Of a DNA stretch of 64,000 nucleotides, positions 50,391-61,952 are shown in pieces (the stretch's first letter is position 1; each line of letters starts with the position of its first letter). The position numbers were made by a program, and so were the translations under genes. This DNA comes from Pseudomonas viridiflava (GTDB taxonomy: Bacteria > Pseudomonadota > Gammaproteobacteria > Pseudomonadales > Pseudomonadaceae): NCBI RefSeq assembly GCF_900591205.1, contig NZ_UUPU01000001.1, forward strand, positions 62,001 to 126,000. Reading direction: 5' to 3'. The notes under the pieces are model-generated. The model made no database searches. It saw nothing but the letters and a program-made list of their open reading frames with translations, and was not told where the DNA came from.

Positions 50391-51113
50391 ATGCGTGTCG
50401 CGATACTGGATGACGAACCTGCCGAATTGCGGCGGGTGGAACAGACACTGCGCCAGATCCCCAGTACAGCCGAACAGCCGTGGTCCCTGCATTGCTTCGA
50501 GCGCGGTGAAGACCTGCTGCGCCAACTGCGCCGGGAAACCTTTGACCTGCTGATACTCGACTGGCAATTGCCCGATATCAGCGGTATCGCCCTGCTGCGC
50601 TGGACGCGCGAACACATGGAGTCGCCCCCCGCCGTGATCATGCTCACCAGCCGCGATGCGGAGAGCGATATCGTCACCGCCCTTAACAGCGGTGCCGACG
50701 ACTACGTCAGCAAGCCCTTTCGCCCCAATGAACTGATCGCCCGAGTCAGCGCGGTATTGCGCCGCCACGGCCTGCAGAAGTCGGCAACTCATGAAGTCCA
50801 AAGCTTTAACGACCTGACCTTTGACGACGCTGAGTTGACGGTTACCCGCGCCGGCAAACCGATCAACCTGACCGAGCGTGAATATCGCTTGGCCAGTTGC
50901 TTGTTCGCCAACCTGGCCCGGCCGCTTTCCCGTGAATACCTCTATGAGCGCTTCTGGAGCCACGAAGAAATGGTCTCTTCGCGCCCACTGGATACGCATA
51001 TCTACCGGCTACGAAACAAGCTGGGGCTGACCGCGGATCGCGGCTGGCAGCTGTTGACCATCTATGGGTACGGTTATCGGTTGGAGAGTGTGGCGGCGCC
51101 GTCGCACAGCTAA
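50391..51113 (+). CDS. OmpR-family response regulator
   Basis: This 240-residue protein has a receiver domain with D7, D8, the phospho-accepting D57 (LILDWQLPD) and K108 (VSKPFRP), and a C-terminal winged-helix DNA-binding domain (about 140-235, ending WQLLTIYGYGYRLE). It faces away from the FecR/CHASE2-kinase operon across a 298-bp gap that would hold the promoters and its own binding sites. A ribosome site AGAAAGGA lies before the ATG. Confidence 0.92.
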   Translation: MRVAILDDEPAELRRVEQTLRQIPSTAEQPWSLHCFERGEDLLRQLRRETFDLLILDWQLPDISGIALLRWTREHMESPPAVIMLTSRDAESDIVTALNSGADDYVSKPFRPNELIARVSAVLRRHGLQKSATHEVQSFNDLTFDDAELTVTRAGKPINLTEREYRLASCLFANLARPLSREYLYERFWSHEEMVSSRPLDTHIYRLRNKLGLTADRGWQLLTIYGYGYRLESVAAPSHS

Positions 51114-51122
51114 AACTACGAT

Positions 51123-51136
51123 GTTCCACGTGGAGC
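51123..51136. other. parS-like site (one mismatch)
   Basis: GTTCCACGTGGAGC differs at one base from the palindromic Pseudomonas parS core GTTCCACGTGGAAC. It is non-coding, between the response regulator gene and the gyrB terminator, and lies 2.5 kb from the perfect site at 53671. Confidence 0.6.
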
Positions 51137-51162
51137 ATTTTAAAAATGCGCGCAATAAAAAA

Positions 51163-51190
51163 GGCCAACGCTAAGAGCGTTGGCCTTTTT
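51163..51190. terminator. Bidirectional intrinsic terminator of gyrB and the response regulator gene
   Basis: The perfect 10-bp stem GGCCAACGCT / AGCGTTGGCC has a 3-base loop AAG, a T run on the right and an A run on the left. Confidence 0.93.
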
Positions 51191-51210
51191 GTTTTAGCCG
51201 TTCTACCTGA

Positions 51211-54736
<3,526 letters not shown>

Positions 54737-54756
54737 CTAGCTTCTGCTGAGCATGG

Positions 54757-55860
54757 TTACAGACGCATCGGCATGACAACGTAAGCCGAGTCATCGTTGT
54801 CGGATTCCTGCACCAGGGCGCTGCTGTTGGAGTCGGACAGAATCAGGCGAACCTGTTCGGTCGTCATCACACCCAGTACGTCCAACAGGTAGCTTACGTT
54901 GAAGCCGATCTCCAGCGAGCCGCCGTTGTAGTCAACGCCCACTTCTTCTTCCGCCTCTTCCTGCTCCGGGTTATTAGCCTGGATTTTCAGCTGACCGTTG
55001 GCCAGTTGCAGACGAATACCCCGGTACTTTTCGTTCGACAGAATCGCGGTACGGCTGAACGCTTCACGCAGGACCTGGCGATCACCGATCACCAGCTTGT
55101 CGCCGCCCTTAGGCAGTACGCGCTCGTAATCCGGGAATTTGCCATCGACCAGCTTGGACGTGAAGGTGAACTCACTGGTGGTCGCACGGATATGGTGCTG
55201 GCCAAGCACGATGCTGACGGCACCATCCGGTTCGGTCAGCAGGCGCGCCAGTTCAAGAATACCTTTACGCGGCACGATCACCTGGTGACGATCCGGCTGA
55301 CCGATATCGGCACGCATCGAACACATGGCCAAACGGTGACCGTCGGTAGCCACAGCACGGATGACGCCTTCGGACACCTCCAGCAACATACCGTTGAGGT
55401 AGTAGCGTACGTCCTGTTGGGCCATGGCAAAGCTGGTGCGCTCGATCAGACGGCGCAGCTTGCTTTGCTCCAGGCTGCAAGTCAGCGAGCCCGGGCCTTC
55501 TTCAACCGTCGGGAAATCGTTGGCTGGCAGGGTCGACAGGGTGAAACGACTGCGACCGGCCTTCACCACCAACTTCTGCTCGTCGACCTTGATGTCGATC
55601 AGTGCTTCGTTGGGCAGGCTCTTACAGATGTCCATCAGCTTGCGCGCCGGCACTGTGATTTCGCCGGGCTCAGCCGGCTCTTCCAGCTGCACCCGGCCAA
55701 CCAGCTCGACTTCCAGGTCGGTGCCGGTCAAAGACAATTGCTGGCCTTCGACCACCAGCAGTACGTTGGAAAGCACCGGCAAGGTCTGTCGGCGCTCGAC
55801 GACGCCTGCGACCAGTTGCAGGGGTTTCAACAGGGCTTCGCGTTGAATGGTGAAATGCAT
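54757..55860 (-). CDS. dnaN: DNA polymerase III sliding clamp (beta subunit)
   Basis: This 367-residue ring-forming clamp tethers polymerase to DNA. It begins MHFTIQREALLKPLQLVAGV and ends with VVMPMRL, typical of the family. Three clamp domains of about 120 residues each fit the length. It lies 38 bp after dnaA and 20 bp before recF, in one operon. Confidence 0.98.
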   Translation of the reverse strand: MHFTIQREALLKPLQLVAGVVERRQTLPVLSNVLLVVEGQQLSLTGTDLEVELVGRVQLEEPAEPGEITVPARKLMDICKSLPNEALIDIKVDEQKLVVKAGRSRFTLSTLPANDFPTVEEGPGSLTCSLEQSKLRRLIERTSFAMAQQDVRYYLNGMLLEVSEGVIRAVATDGHRLAMCSMRADIGQPDRHQVIVPRKGILELARLLTEPDGAVSIVLGQHHIRATTSEFTFTSKLVDGKFPDYERVLPKGGDKLVIGDRQVLREAFSRTAILSNEKYRGIRLQLANGQLKIQANNPEQEEAEEEVGVDYNGGSLEIGFNVSYLLDVLGVMTTEQVRLILSDSNSSALVQESDNDDSAYVVMPMRL

Positions 55861-55898
55861 GGTCTAGTCCCTTGCCTTAATAAGCTGCGCTGGTGTCA

Positions 55899-57419
55899 TC
55901 AAGTTGTCAGTGTACGCAGCAGGTTCTTGTAGTCCTCGCGAATATCCGCGTCGGATTCCTTAAGTTCATTGATCTTGCGGCAGGCGTGCAACACCGTCGT
56001 ATGGTCGCGACCACCGAACACATCACCGATTTCCGGCAGGCTATGGTTGGTCAACTCTTTGGAGAGGGCCATGGCCACCTGACGCGGACGTGCCACCGAG
56101 CGCGAACGACGCTTGGACAGCAGGTCGGAAATCTTGATCTTGTAGTACTCGGCCACGGTGCGCTGGATGTTATCCACACTCACCAGTTTGTCTTGCAGTG
56201 CCAGCAGGTCTTTCAGGGATTCGCGAATCAGCTCGATGGTGATATCGCGGCCCATAAAGTGCGAGTGCGCGATAACCCGCTTGAGCGCGCCTTCCAGCTC
56301 ACGCACGTTGGAACGAATGCGTTGGGCAATAAAAAACGCCGCGTCATGGGGCAGATCGACTTTGGCCTGGTCGGCCTTTTTCATCAGGATCGCAACCCGG
56401 GTTTCCAGCTCCGGCGGCTCGACCGCTACGGTCAGACCCCAGCCAAAACGTGACTTCAAACGCTCTTCCAGACCTTCGATTTCCTTCGGATAACGGTCAC
56501 TGGTCAGGATGACCTGTTGGCCGCCCTCGAGCAGCGCGTTGAAGGTATGGAAGAATTCTTCCTGGGAACGTTCCTTGCGAGCGAAGAATTGAATGTCATC
56601 AATCAGCAAGGCATCAACCGAACGGTAGAACCGCTTGAACTCGTTGATGGCATTGAGCTGCAGGGCCTTGACCATGTCAGCCACGAAGCGCTCCGAGTGC
56701 AGGTACACGACCTTGGCATTCGGGTTCTTCTTTAACAGGTGGTTACCCACCGCGTGCATCAAGTGAGTCTTACCCAAACCTACGCCACCATAAAGGAAGA
56801 GCGGGTTGTAACCATGTTTGGGGTTATCCGCCACCTGCCAGGCGGCCGCACGGGCCAGCTGGTTGGATTTACCTTCGACGAAATTCTCGAAGGTAAAGGT
56901 GCGGTTCAGATAGCTGGTGTGCTTGAGCGCGCCTTCAACCTGCACGGTGCGCTGTTCGGCGCGGACCGGAGCTTGCTGGGAGCTTGCGCCCGCCATCGGA
57001 TCGAAGCTGTCGCGGGACGGCTCCTCATTAATAGGCGCGTTTTTCTGGGACGAGGATTTCGAAGGCGTCTGGGCCACGGGCGCCGGCGAGTTATTAACAG
57101 GTGCCGCTGCGGCCTGAGCCTGCGAGGCGCTCGCCGCCAACGGTGCATTCGGCGCAGCACGAGGTGCCGAGCTACGTTTGCTGCCTATTAATAAGGAAAG
57201 CACGGGCGCGAGGCCGTTGCCATGTTCATCGAGCAATTCGAGAACGCGGCTCAGGTACTTCTCGTTGACCCAGTCGAGAACAAAACGATTCGGCGCGTAG
57301 ACACGCAACTCGTCGCCTTCGGCTTCGACCTGTAGCGGACGGATCCAGGTGTTGAATTGCTGGGCAGGCAGCTCTTCGCGCAAAAGCTCCACGCACTGCT
57401 GCCAAAGTTCCACTGACAC
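55899..57419 (-). CDS. dnaA: Chromosomal replication initiator protein DnaA
   Basis: This 506-residue AAA+ protein opens oriC. Domain I (1-85, [17 protein letters not shown]), an Ala/Pro/Ser-rich linker (about 90-165), the AAA+ domain (Walker [11 protein letters not shown], Walker [10 protein letters not shown]) and the C-terminal DnaA-box-binding domain ([15 protein letters not shown]) are all present. The start is GTG at 57419, as usual in Pseudomonas. It reads away from oriC. Confidence 0.98.
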   Translation of the reverse strand: MSVELWQQCVELLREELPAQQFNTWIRPLQVEAEGDELRVYAPNRFVLDWVNEKYLSRVLELLDEHGNGLAPVLSLLIGSKRSSAPRAAPNAPLAASASQAQAAAAPVNNSPAPVAQTPSKSSSQKNAPINEEPSRDSFDPMAGASSQQAPVRAEQRTVQVEGALKHTSYLNRTFTFENFVEGKSNQLARAAAWQVADNPKHGYNPLFLYGGVGLGKTHLMHAVGNHLLKKNPNAKVVYLHSERFVADMVKALQLNAINEFKRFYRSVDALLIDDIQFFARKERSQEEFFHTFNALLEGGQQVILTSDRYPKEIEGLEERLKSRFGWGLTVAVEPPELETRVAILMKKADQAKVDLPHDAAFFIAQRIRSNVRELEGALKRVIAHSHFMGRDITIELIRESLKDLLALQDKLVSVDNIQRTVAEYYKIKISDLLSKRRSRSVARPRQVAMALSKELTNHSLPEIGDVFGGRDHTTVLHACRKINELKESDADIREDYKNLLRTLTT

Positions 57420-57479
57420 GGATATCCCCTAAGTTGAAAGCCGGTGAGGCAAAAACAGCCGCCATTGTAGCGGCCAGCC

Positions 57480-57870
57480 GCCCACTTATCCACATGTAGG
57501 TTGCTCACGGGGCGCCCAAAATCAATGCTTTAACCGAAAAAAAGGCGACCAATGGTCTGTGCATAAGCTCTGTGGATAAGCGTACCTAAGCTCGTTGTAC
57601 AAGTGGGGTCAAAAGTCTGTGGGTAACTGGCCTGTGGATAACATGCCATTCCACCCACAGCTTATCCGACAGCGCAGCACAGGCAAAGCACCGTTTTCCC
57701 CTGTAGTTGTCATTCGCTGTACAGCAGGTGGAATATGGTCTTAAGGCAGTTATCCACAGAAGGAGGCGGCCCTAGCTTTTATAAGCTTTACAGAAAAGCT
57801 TTAAATAACTTCCTTCTTTATTTTTATATCTATGGCATTACCCTCGGAAGCCGAGCGGGTAGAAAACGAG
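57480..57870. other. Chromosomal replication origin oriC (dnaA-rpmH gap)
   Basis: The 585-bp gap between dnaA and rpmH has four perfect DnaA boxes (TTATCCACA at 57486 and 57750; TGTGGATAA at 57571 and 57633) plus near-boxes at 57618 (TGTGGGTAA) and 57662 (TTATCCGAC). Next to the last box is an AT-rich tract, 57774-57839, with three AGCTTT copies (57774, 57784, 57797); this is the likely unwinding element. The rest of the gap holds the dnaA promoter (left) and the rpmH promoter (right). No gene is supported here. Confidence 0.93.
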
Positions 57871-57914
57871 GGATGACCGGCAAAGATCTAATTAAAGGAA
57901 AAGCTGGTTGGAAA

Positions 57915-57943
57915 TTGACCTAGAGGCTTGCTTTCTCTAGAAT
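57915..57943 (+). promoter_or_regulatory. Sigma-70 promoter of rpmH
   Basis: TTGACC (57915-57920) and TAGAAT (57938-57943) are exactly 17 bp apart, 61 bp before the rpmH ATG. The leader contains the hairpin AACGGGGGCC/GGCCCGTT. Confidence 0.75.
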
Positions 57944-58004
57944 CGCCGGTCTCTTAAAACGGGGGCCATTCCGGCCCGTTGTGGACGAACCAGGTAACAA
58001 CGCC

Positions 58005-58139
58005 ATGAAACGTACTTTCCAACCAAGCACCATCAAACGCGCCCGTACCCACGGCTTCCGTGCTCGCATGGCTACCAAGAACGGCCGTGCTGTCCTGTCG
58101 CGTCGCCGCGCCAAAGGTCGTGCGCGTCTGGCAGTTTGA
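58005..58139 (+). CDS. rpmH: 50S ribosomal protein L34
   Basis: This 44-residue basic protein ([18 protein letters not shown] at the start, ending KGRARLAV) is the classic L34. It is the first gene to the right of oriC and is followed 13 bp later by rnpA, the conserved arrangement. Confidence 0.97.
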   Translation: MKRTFQPSTIKRARTHGFRARMATKNGRAVLSRRRAKGRARLAV

Positions 58140-58152
58140 TAATCCGGTACTG

Positions 58153-58560
58153 GTGGTGAGTCAGGACTTCAGTCGGGAAAAGCGTCTGCTAACCCCCCGG
58201 CATTTCAAGGCAGTCTTTGACTCCCCCACCGGCAAGGTTCCGGGGAAAAATCTCCTGCTCCTTGCGCGTAACAACGATCTTGATCACCCCCGTCTCGGGT
58301 TGGTGATCGGCAAGAAGAGCGTAAAGCTCTCCGTTGAGCGCAATCGCCTCAAGCGTCTTATGCGCGAATCGTTTCGCCTCCACCAGGACACTCTGGTTGG
58401 TTGGGATATTGTTATCGTCGCGCGCAAAGGCTTGGGGGATGTAGAAAACCCCGAATTGATTCAGCATTTCGGCAAGCTCTGGAAACGTTTGGCGCGTACC
58501 AACAAGCCAGCACCGCCAGTGGGCACCGAAACTGTAGGGGTAGACAGCCTTGATGCGTAA
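58153..58560 (+). CDS. rnpA: Ribonuclease P protein component
   Basis: This 135-residue basic protein is the protein subunit of RNase P, which matures tRNA 5' ends. The RNR signature is present in [17 protein letters not shown] chose GTG 58153 ([15 protein letters not shown]), matching the family start; the open frame to 58060 overlaps rpmH and is not family-like. It overlaps yidD by 8 bp. Confidence 0.95.
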   Translation: MVSQDFSREKRLLTPRHFKAVFDSPTGKVPGKNLLLLARNNDLDHPRLGLVIGKKSVKLSVERNRLKRLMRESFRLHQDTLVGWDIVIVARKGLGDVENPELIQHFGKLWKRLARTNKPAPPVGTETVGVDSLDA

Positions 58561-58798
58561 ACTGGCCATCGTTCCGATCCAGTTTTATCGCTATGCCATT
58601 AGTCCTCTGATGGCCAGCCACTGTCGTTTCTACCCCAGTTGTTCCTGCTACGCGTTAGAGGCCATAGAAAATCATGGTCTTCTGCGCGGTGGCTGGCTGA
58701 CCTTTCGTCGTTTAGGTCGCTGTCATCCGTGGAATCCCGGTGGTTATGACCCGGTTCCACCTATCCCTACCTCCCGTTCTTCTTCGATGGCCGAGTAA
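58553..58798 (+). CDS. yidD: Membrane protein insertion efficiency factor YidD
   Basis: This 81-residue protein has the YidD signature [23 protein letters not shown] and [18 protein letters not shown] with its conserved cysteines. It assists YidC-dependent membrane insertion. The ATG at 58553 lies inside the end of rnpA. Confidence 0.95.
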   Translation: MRKLAIVPIQFYRYAISPLMASHCRFYPSCSCYALEAIENHGLLRGGWLTFRRLGRCHPWNPGGYDPVPPIPTSRSSSMAE

Positions 58799-58800
58799 TC

Positions 58801-60483
58801 ATGGATATTAAACGCACGATCCTGATCGTCGCCCTGGCAATCGTGTCCTACGTCATGGTTCTTAAGTGGAACCAGGACTACGGTCAGGCTGCCCTGCCGA
58901 CTCAGAATGTTGCTGCCAATCAGGCTGCGCCGGCTATTCCGGACACCCCGTTGGGTAACAATGCGTCCGCGAGTGCCGATGTTCCCAGCGCGAATGGCGA
59001 GACAAGCGCCCCTCTAGAAACGCCAGTGGTCACCAATAAAGACCTCATCCACGTTAAAACGGATGTGCTCGACCTGGCTATCGACCCGCAAGGTGGTGAT
59101 ATCGCGCAGCTGAAACTGCCGCTGTATCCACGTCGCCAAGACCATCCGGATGTGCCGTTCCAACTGTTCGATAACGGTGGTGAACGTACTTATCTGGCGC
59201 AAAGCGGCCTGACCGGCACTGACGGTCCGGATGCTCGTGCTACCGGTCGTCCGGTTTATTCGACCGAACAGAAGACTTATCAACTGGCTGATGGCCAGAA
59301 CCAGCTGAACGTCGACCTGAAATTCACTCAGGACGGCGTCAACTACATCAAGCGTTTCAGCTTCACCCGTGGTTTGTACGACTTGAAGGTCACTTACCTG
59401 ATCGACAACGAAAGTGCCAAGCCATGGACGGGCAACCTGTTTGCCCAGCTCAAGCGTGATGGCAGCTCCGATCCCTCTTCCAGCACCGCCACCGGCACTG
59501 CGACTTACCTGGGCGCCGCCCTGTGGACAAGTAGTGAGCCGTACAAAAAAGTGTCGATGAAAGATATCGACAAGGGCGCACTGAAAGAAACGGTTCAAGG
59601 TGGTTGGGTAGCCTGGCTGCAACACTACTTCGTGACCGCATGGATCCCGAACAAAGGTGAAGCCAACCTGGTTCAAACCCGCAAGGACAGCCAGGGCAAC
59701 TACATCATTGGCTTTACTGGCCCGGCGTTGACCGTCGCTCCAGGTGCCAAGGCTGAAACCAGCGCCACCCTGTACGCCGGCCCGAAAAGCCAGGCAGTCC
59801 TGAAAGAGTTGTCCCCAGGTCTGGAACTGACTGTGGATTACGGCATTCTCTGGTTCATTGCCCAGCCGATTTTCTGGCTGCTGCAACATATCCACAGCAT
59901 TGTGGGTAACTGGGGCTTCTCGATCATCTTCCTGACCATGCTGATCAAAGGGATCTTCTTCCCTCTGTCGGCCGCCAGCTACAAGTCGATGGCGCGCATG
60001 CGTGCCGTGGCGCCGAAGCTGGCCGCTCTGAAAGAGCAACATGGTGACGACCGGCAGAAAATGTCGCAGGCCATGATGGAGCTGTACAAGAAAGAGAAGA
60101 TCAACCCGCTGGGTGGATGCTTGCCGATTCTGGTACAGATGCCGGTATTCCTGTCGCTGTACTGGGTACTCCTGGAAAGCGTGGAAATGCGCCAGGCTCC
60201 GTTCATGCTGTGGATAACTGACCTGTCGATCAAAGACCCGTTCTTTATCCTGCCGATCATCATGGGCGCGACCATGTTTATCCAGCAGCGTCTGAACCCG
60301 ACTCCGCCGGACCCGATGCAGGCCAAGGTAATGAAAATGATGCCAATCATCTTCACCTTCTTCTTCCTGTGGTTCCCGGCTGGCCTGGTGCTGTACTGGG
60401 TGGTCAACAACGTGTTGTCGATCTCTCAACAGTGGTACATCACACGTAAAATCGAAGCGGCTACCAAAAACGCTGCTGCGTAA
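58801..60483 (+). CDS. yidC: Membrane protein insertase YidC
   Basis: This 560-residue inner-membrane insertase has an N-terminal anchor (about residues 5-22), a large periplasmic domain (about 60-340) and five C-terminal membrane segments, with the conserved core LKGIFFPLSAASYKSMARMR and the hydrophilic groove Arg. It starts 2 bp after yidD. A terminator follows at 60509. Confidence 0.97.
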   Translation: MDIKRTILIVALAIVSYVMVLKWNQDYGQAALPTQNVAANQAAPAIPDTPLGNNASASADVPSANGETSAPLETPVVTNKDLIHVKTDVLDLAIDPQGGDIAQLKLPLYPRRQDHPDVPFQLFDNGGERTYLAQSGLTGTDGPDARATGRPVYSTEQKTYQLADGQNQLNVDLKFTQDGVNYIKRFSFTRGLYDLKVTYLIDNESAKPWTGNLFAQLKRDGSSDPSSSTATGTATYLGAALWTSSEPYKKVSMKDIDKGALKETVQGGWVAWLQHYFVTAWIPNKGEANLVQTRKDSQGNYIIGFTGPALTVAPGAKAETSATLYAGPKSQAVLKELSPGLELTVDYGILWFIAQPIFWLLQHIHSIVGNWGFSIIFLTMLIKGIFFPLSAASYKSMARMRAVAPKLAALKEQHGDDRQKMSQAMMELYKKEKINPLGGCLPILVQMPVFLSLYWVLLESVEMRQAPFMLWITDLSIKDPFFILPIIMGATMFIQQRLNPTPPDPMQAKVMKMMPIIFTFFFLWFPAGLVLYWVVNNVLSISQQWYITRKIEAATKNAAA

Positions 60484-60508
60484 TTTACTCTGTGGATAAC
60501 CACTCAAG

Positions 60509-60531
60509 ACGCCCCCTAGTGGGGCGTTTTG
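60509..60531 (+). terminator. Intrinsic terminator after yidC
   Basis: The stem ACGCCCC pairs with GGGGCGT around CTAGT, followed by TTTT. A perfect DnaA box lies just before it at 60491-60499. Confidence 0.88.
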
Positions 60532-60562
60532 CTTTCCGTCACTTTTGTTCTGGAACCTGCTG

Positions 60563-61933
60563 ATGAGCGCTCCTCGTGAAACCATCGCTGCTGTCGCTAC
60601 CGCTCAAGGTCGCGGCGGTGTCGGTATCGTTCGAATTTCCGGGCCGCTTGCCGGCAAGGCGGCGCAGGCGATCAGCGGCCGCGAACTGAAGCCGCGTTAT
60701 GCCCATTACGGGGCGTTTCTGGATGCGGACAACAGCGTCCTGGATGAGGGGCTGGCGATCTATTTCCCGGGGCCCAATTCCTTCACCGGTGAAGATGTAT
60801 TGGAACTGCAGGGCCACGGCGGCCCGGTCGTGCTGGATATGTTGCTGCAGCGCTGCCTGCAATTGGGCTGCCGCCTGGCTCGCCCCGGTGAGTTCAGCGA
60901 ACGCGCCTTTCTGAACGACAAGCTCGACCTGGCACAGGCCGAAGCCATTGCCGACTTGATCGAAGCCAGTTCTGCACAGGCTGCGCGTAATGCGTTGCGC
61001 TCACTGCAGGGGGCTTTTTCCCTGCGTGTGCATAACTTGACCGAGCAACTGATCAGCCTGCGTATTTACGTGGAAGCCGCGATCGACTTTCCGGAAGAGG
61101 AAATCGACTTTCTGGCCGATGGCCATGTACTGGCGATGCTGGATAAAGTCCGTGATGAGTTATCCACAGTGCTGCGTGAAGCCGGCCAAGGCGCGTTGCT
61201 TCGGGACGGCATGACGGTGGTGATCGCCGGTCGGCCGAATGCGGGCAAATCCAGCCTGCTCAACGCCTTGGCCGGTCGCGAAGCGGCCATCGTCACCGAG
61301 ATCGCCGGCACCACCCGGGATATCCTGCGCGAACATATCCACATCGACGGCATGCCGCTGCACGTGGTCGACACCGCCGGGTTGCGTGACACCGACGACC
61401 AGGTGGAAAAAATCGGCGTGGAGCGTGCGCTCAAGGCCATCAGCGAAGCGGATCGCGTGTTGTTGGTGGTGGATGCAACGGCGCCCGAGGCTGTGGATCC
61501 TTTTGCGCTGTGGCCGGAGTTCCTCGAGCAACGGCCGGACCCGGCCAAAGTGACGTTGATCCGCAACAAGGCCGACCTGACGGGCGAAGTCATTGCCCTG
61601 CACACCAGTGACGATGGCCACGTGACCATAAGCCTCAGCGCCAAGTCAGCGGGTGATGGCCTCGAGCTGCTGCGCGAGCACCTCAAAGCCTGCATGGGCT
61701 ACGAACAGACCTCGGAAAGCAGCTTCAGTGCTCGGCGCAGGCACCTGGAGGCGCTGCGCCATGCCAGCGCGGCGTTGGAGCACGGTCGGGCGCAGCTAAC
61801 GTTGGCGGGGGCAGGGGAGCTGCTGGCTGAGGATCTACGTCAGGCACAGCAGCTGCTCGGGGAAATCACCGGTGCGTTCAGCTCCGATGATTTGTTGGGG
61901 CGGATCTTTTCCAGTTTCTGTATTGGTAAATAG
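60563..61933 (+). CDS. mnmE: tRNA modification GTPase MnmE
   Basis: This 456-residue GTPase works with MnmG to modify the wobble uridine of certain tRNAs. The G domain has [14 protein letters not shown], the TTRD switch segment, DTAGLRDT and NKAD. The C-terminal CIGK motif is intact. The start at 60563 ([16 protein letters not shown]) has TGGAA upstream. A DnaA box lies within the gene (61160). Confidence 0.97.
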   Translation: MSAPRETIAAVATAQGRGGVGIVRISGPLAGKAAQAISGRELKPRYAHYGAFLDADNSVLDEGLAIYFPGPNSFTGEDVLELQGHGGPVVLDMLLQRCLQLGCRLARPGEFSERAFLNDKLDLAQAEAIADLIEASSAQAARNALRSLQGAFSLRVHNLTEQLISLRIYVEAAIDFPEEEIDFLADGHVLAMLDKVRDELSTVLREAGQGALLRDGMTVVIAGRPNAGKSSLLNALAGREAAIVTEIAGTTRDILREHIHIDGMPLHVVDTAGLRDTDDQVEKIGVERALKAISEADRVLLVVDATAPEAVDPFALWPEFLEQRPDPAKVTLIRNKADLTGEVIALHTSDDGHVTISLSAKSAGDGLELLREHLKACMGYEQTSESSFSARRRHLEALRHASAALEHGRAQLTLAGAGELLAEDLRQAQQLLGEITGAFSSDDLLGRIFSSFCIGK

Positions 61934-61952
61934 CCGACTTATCCACAGCGCA

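Noticed and set aside
57735..57923. 62-codon open frame in the oriC region
   Set aside because: It overlaps a DnaA box and the AT-rich unwinding tract, has no ribosome site and no known relative in this place.
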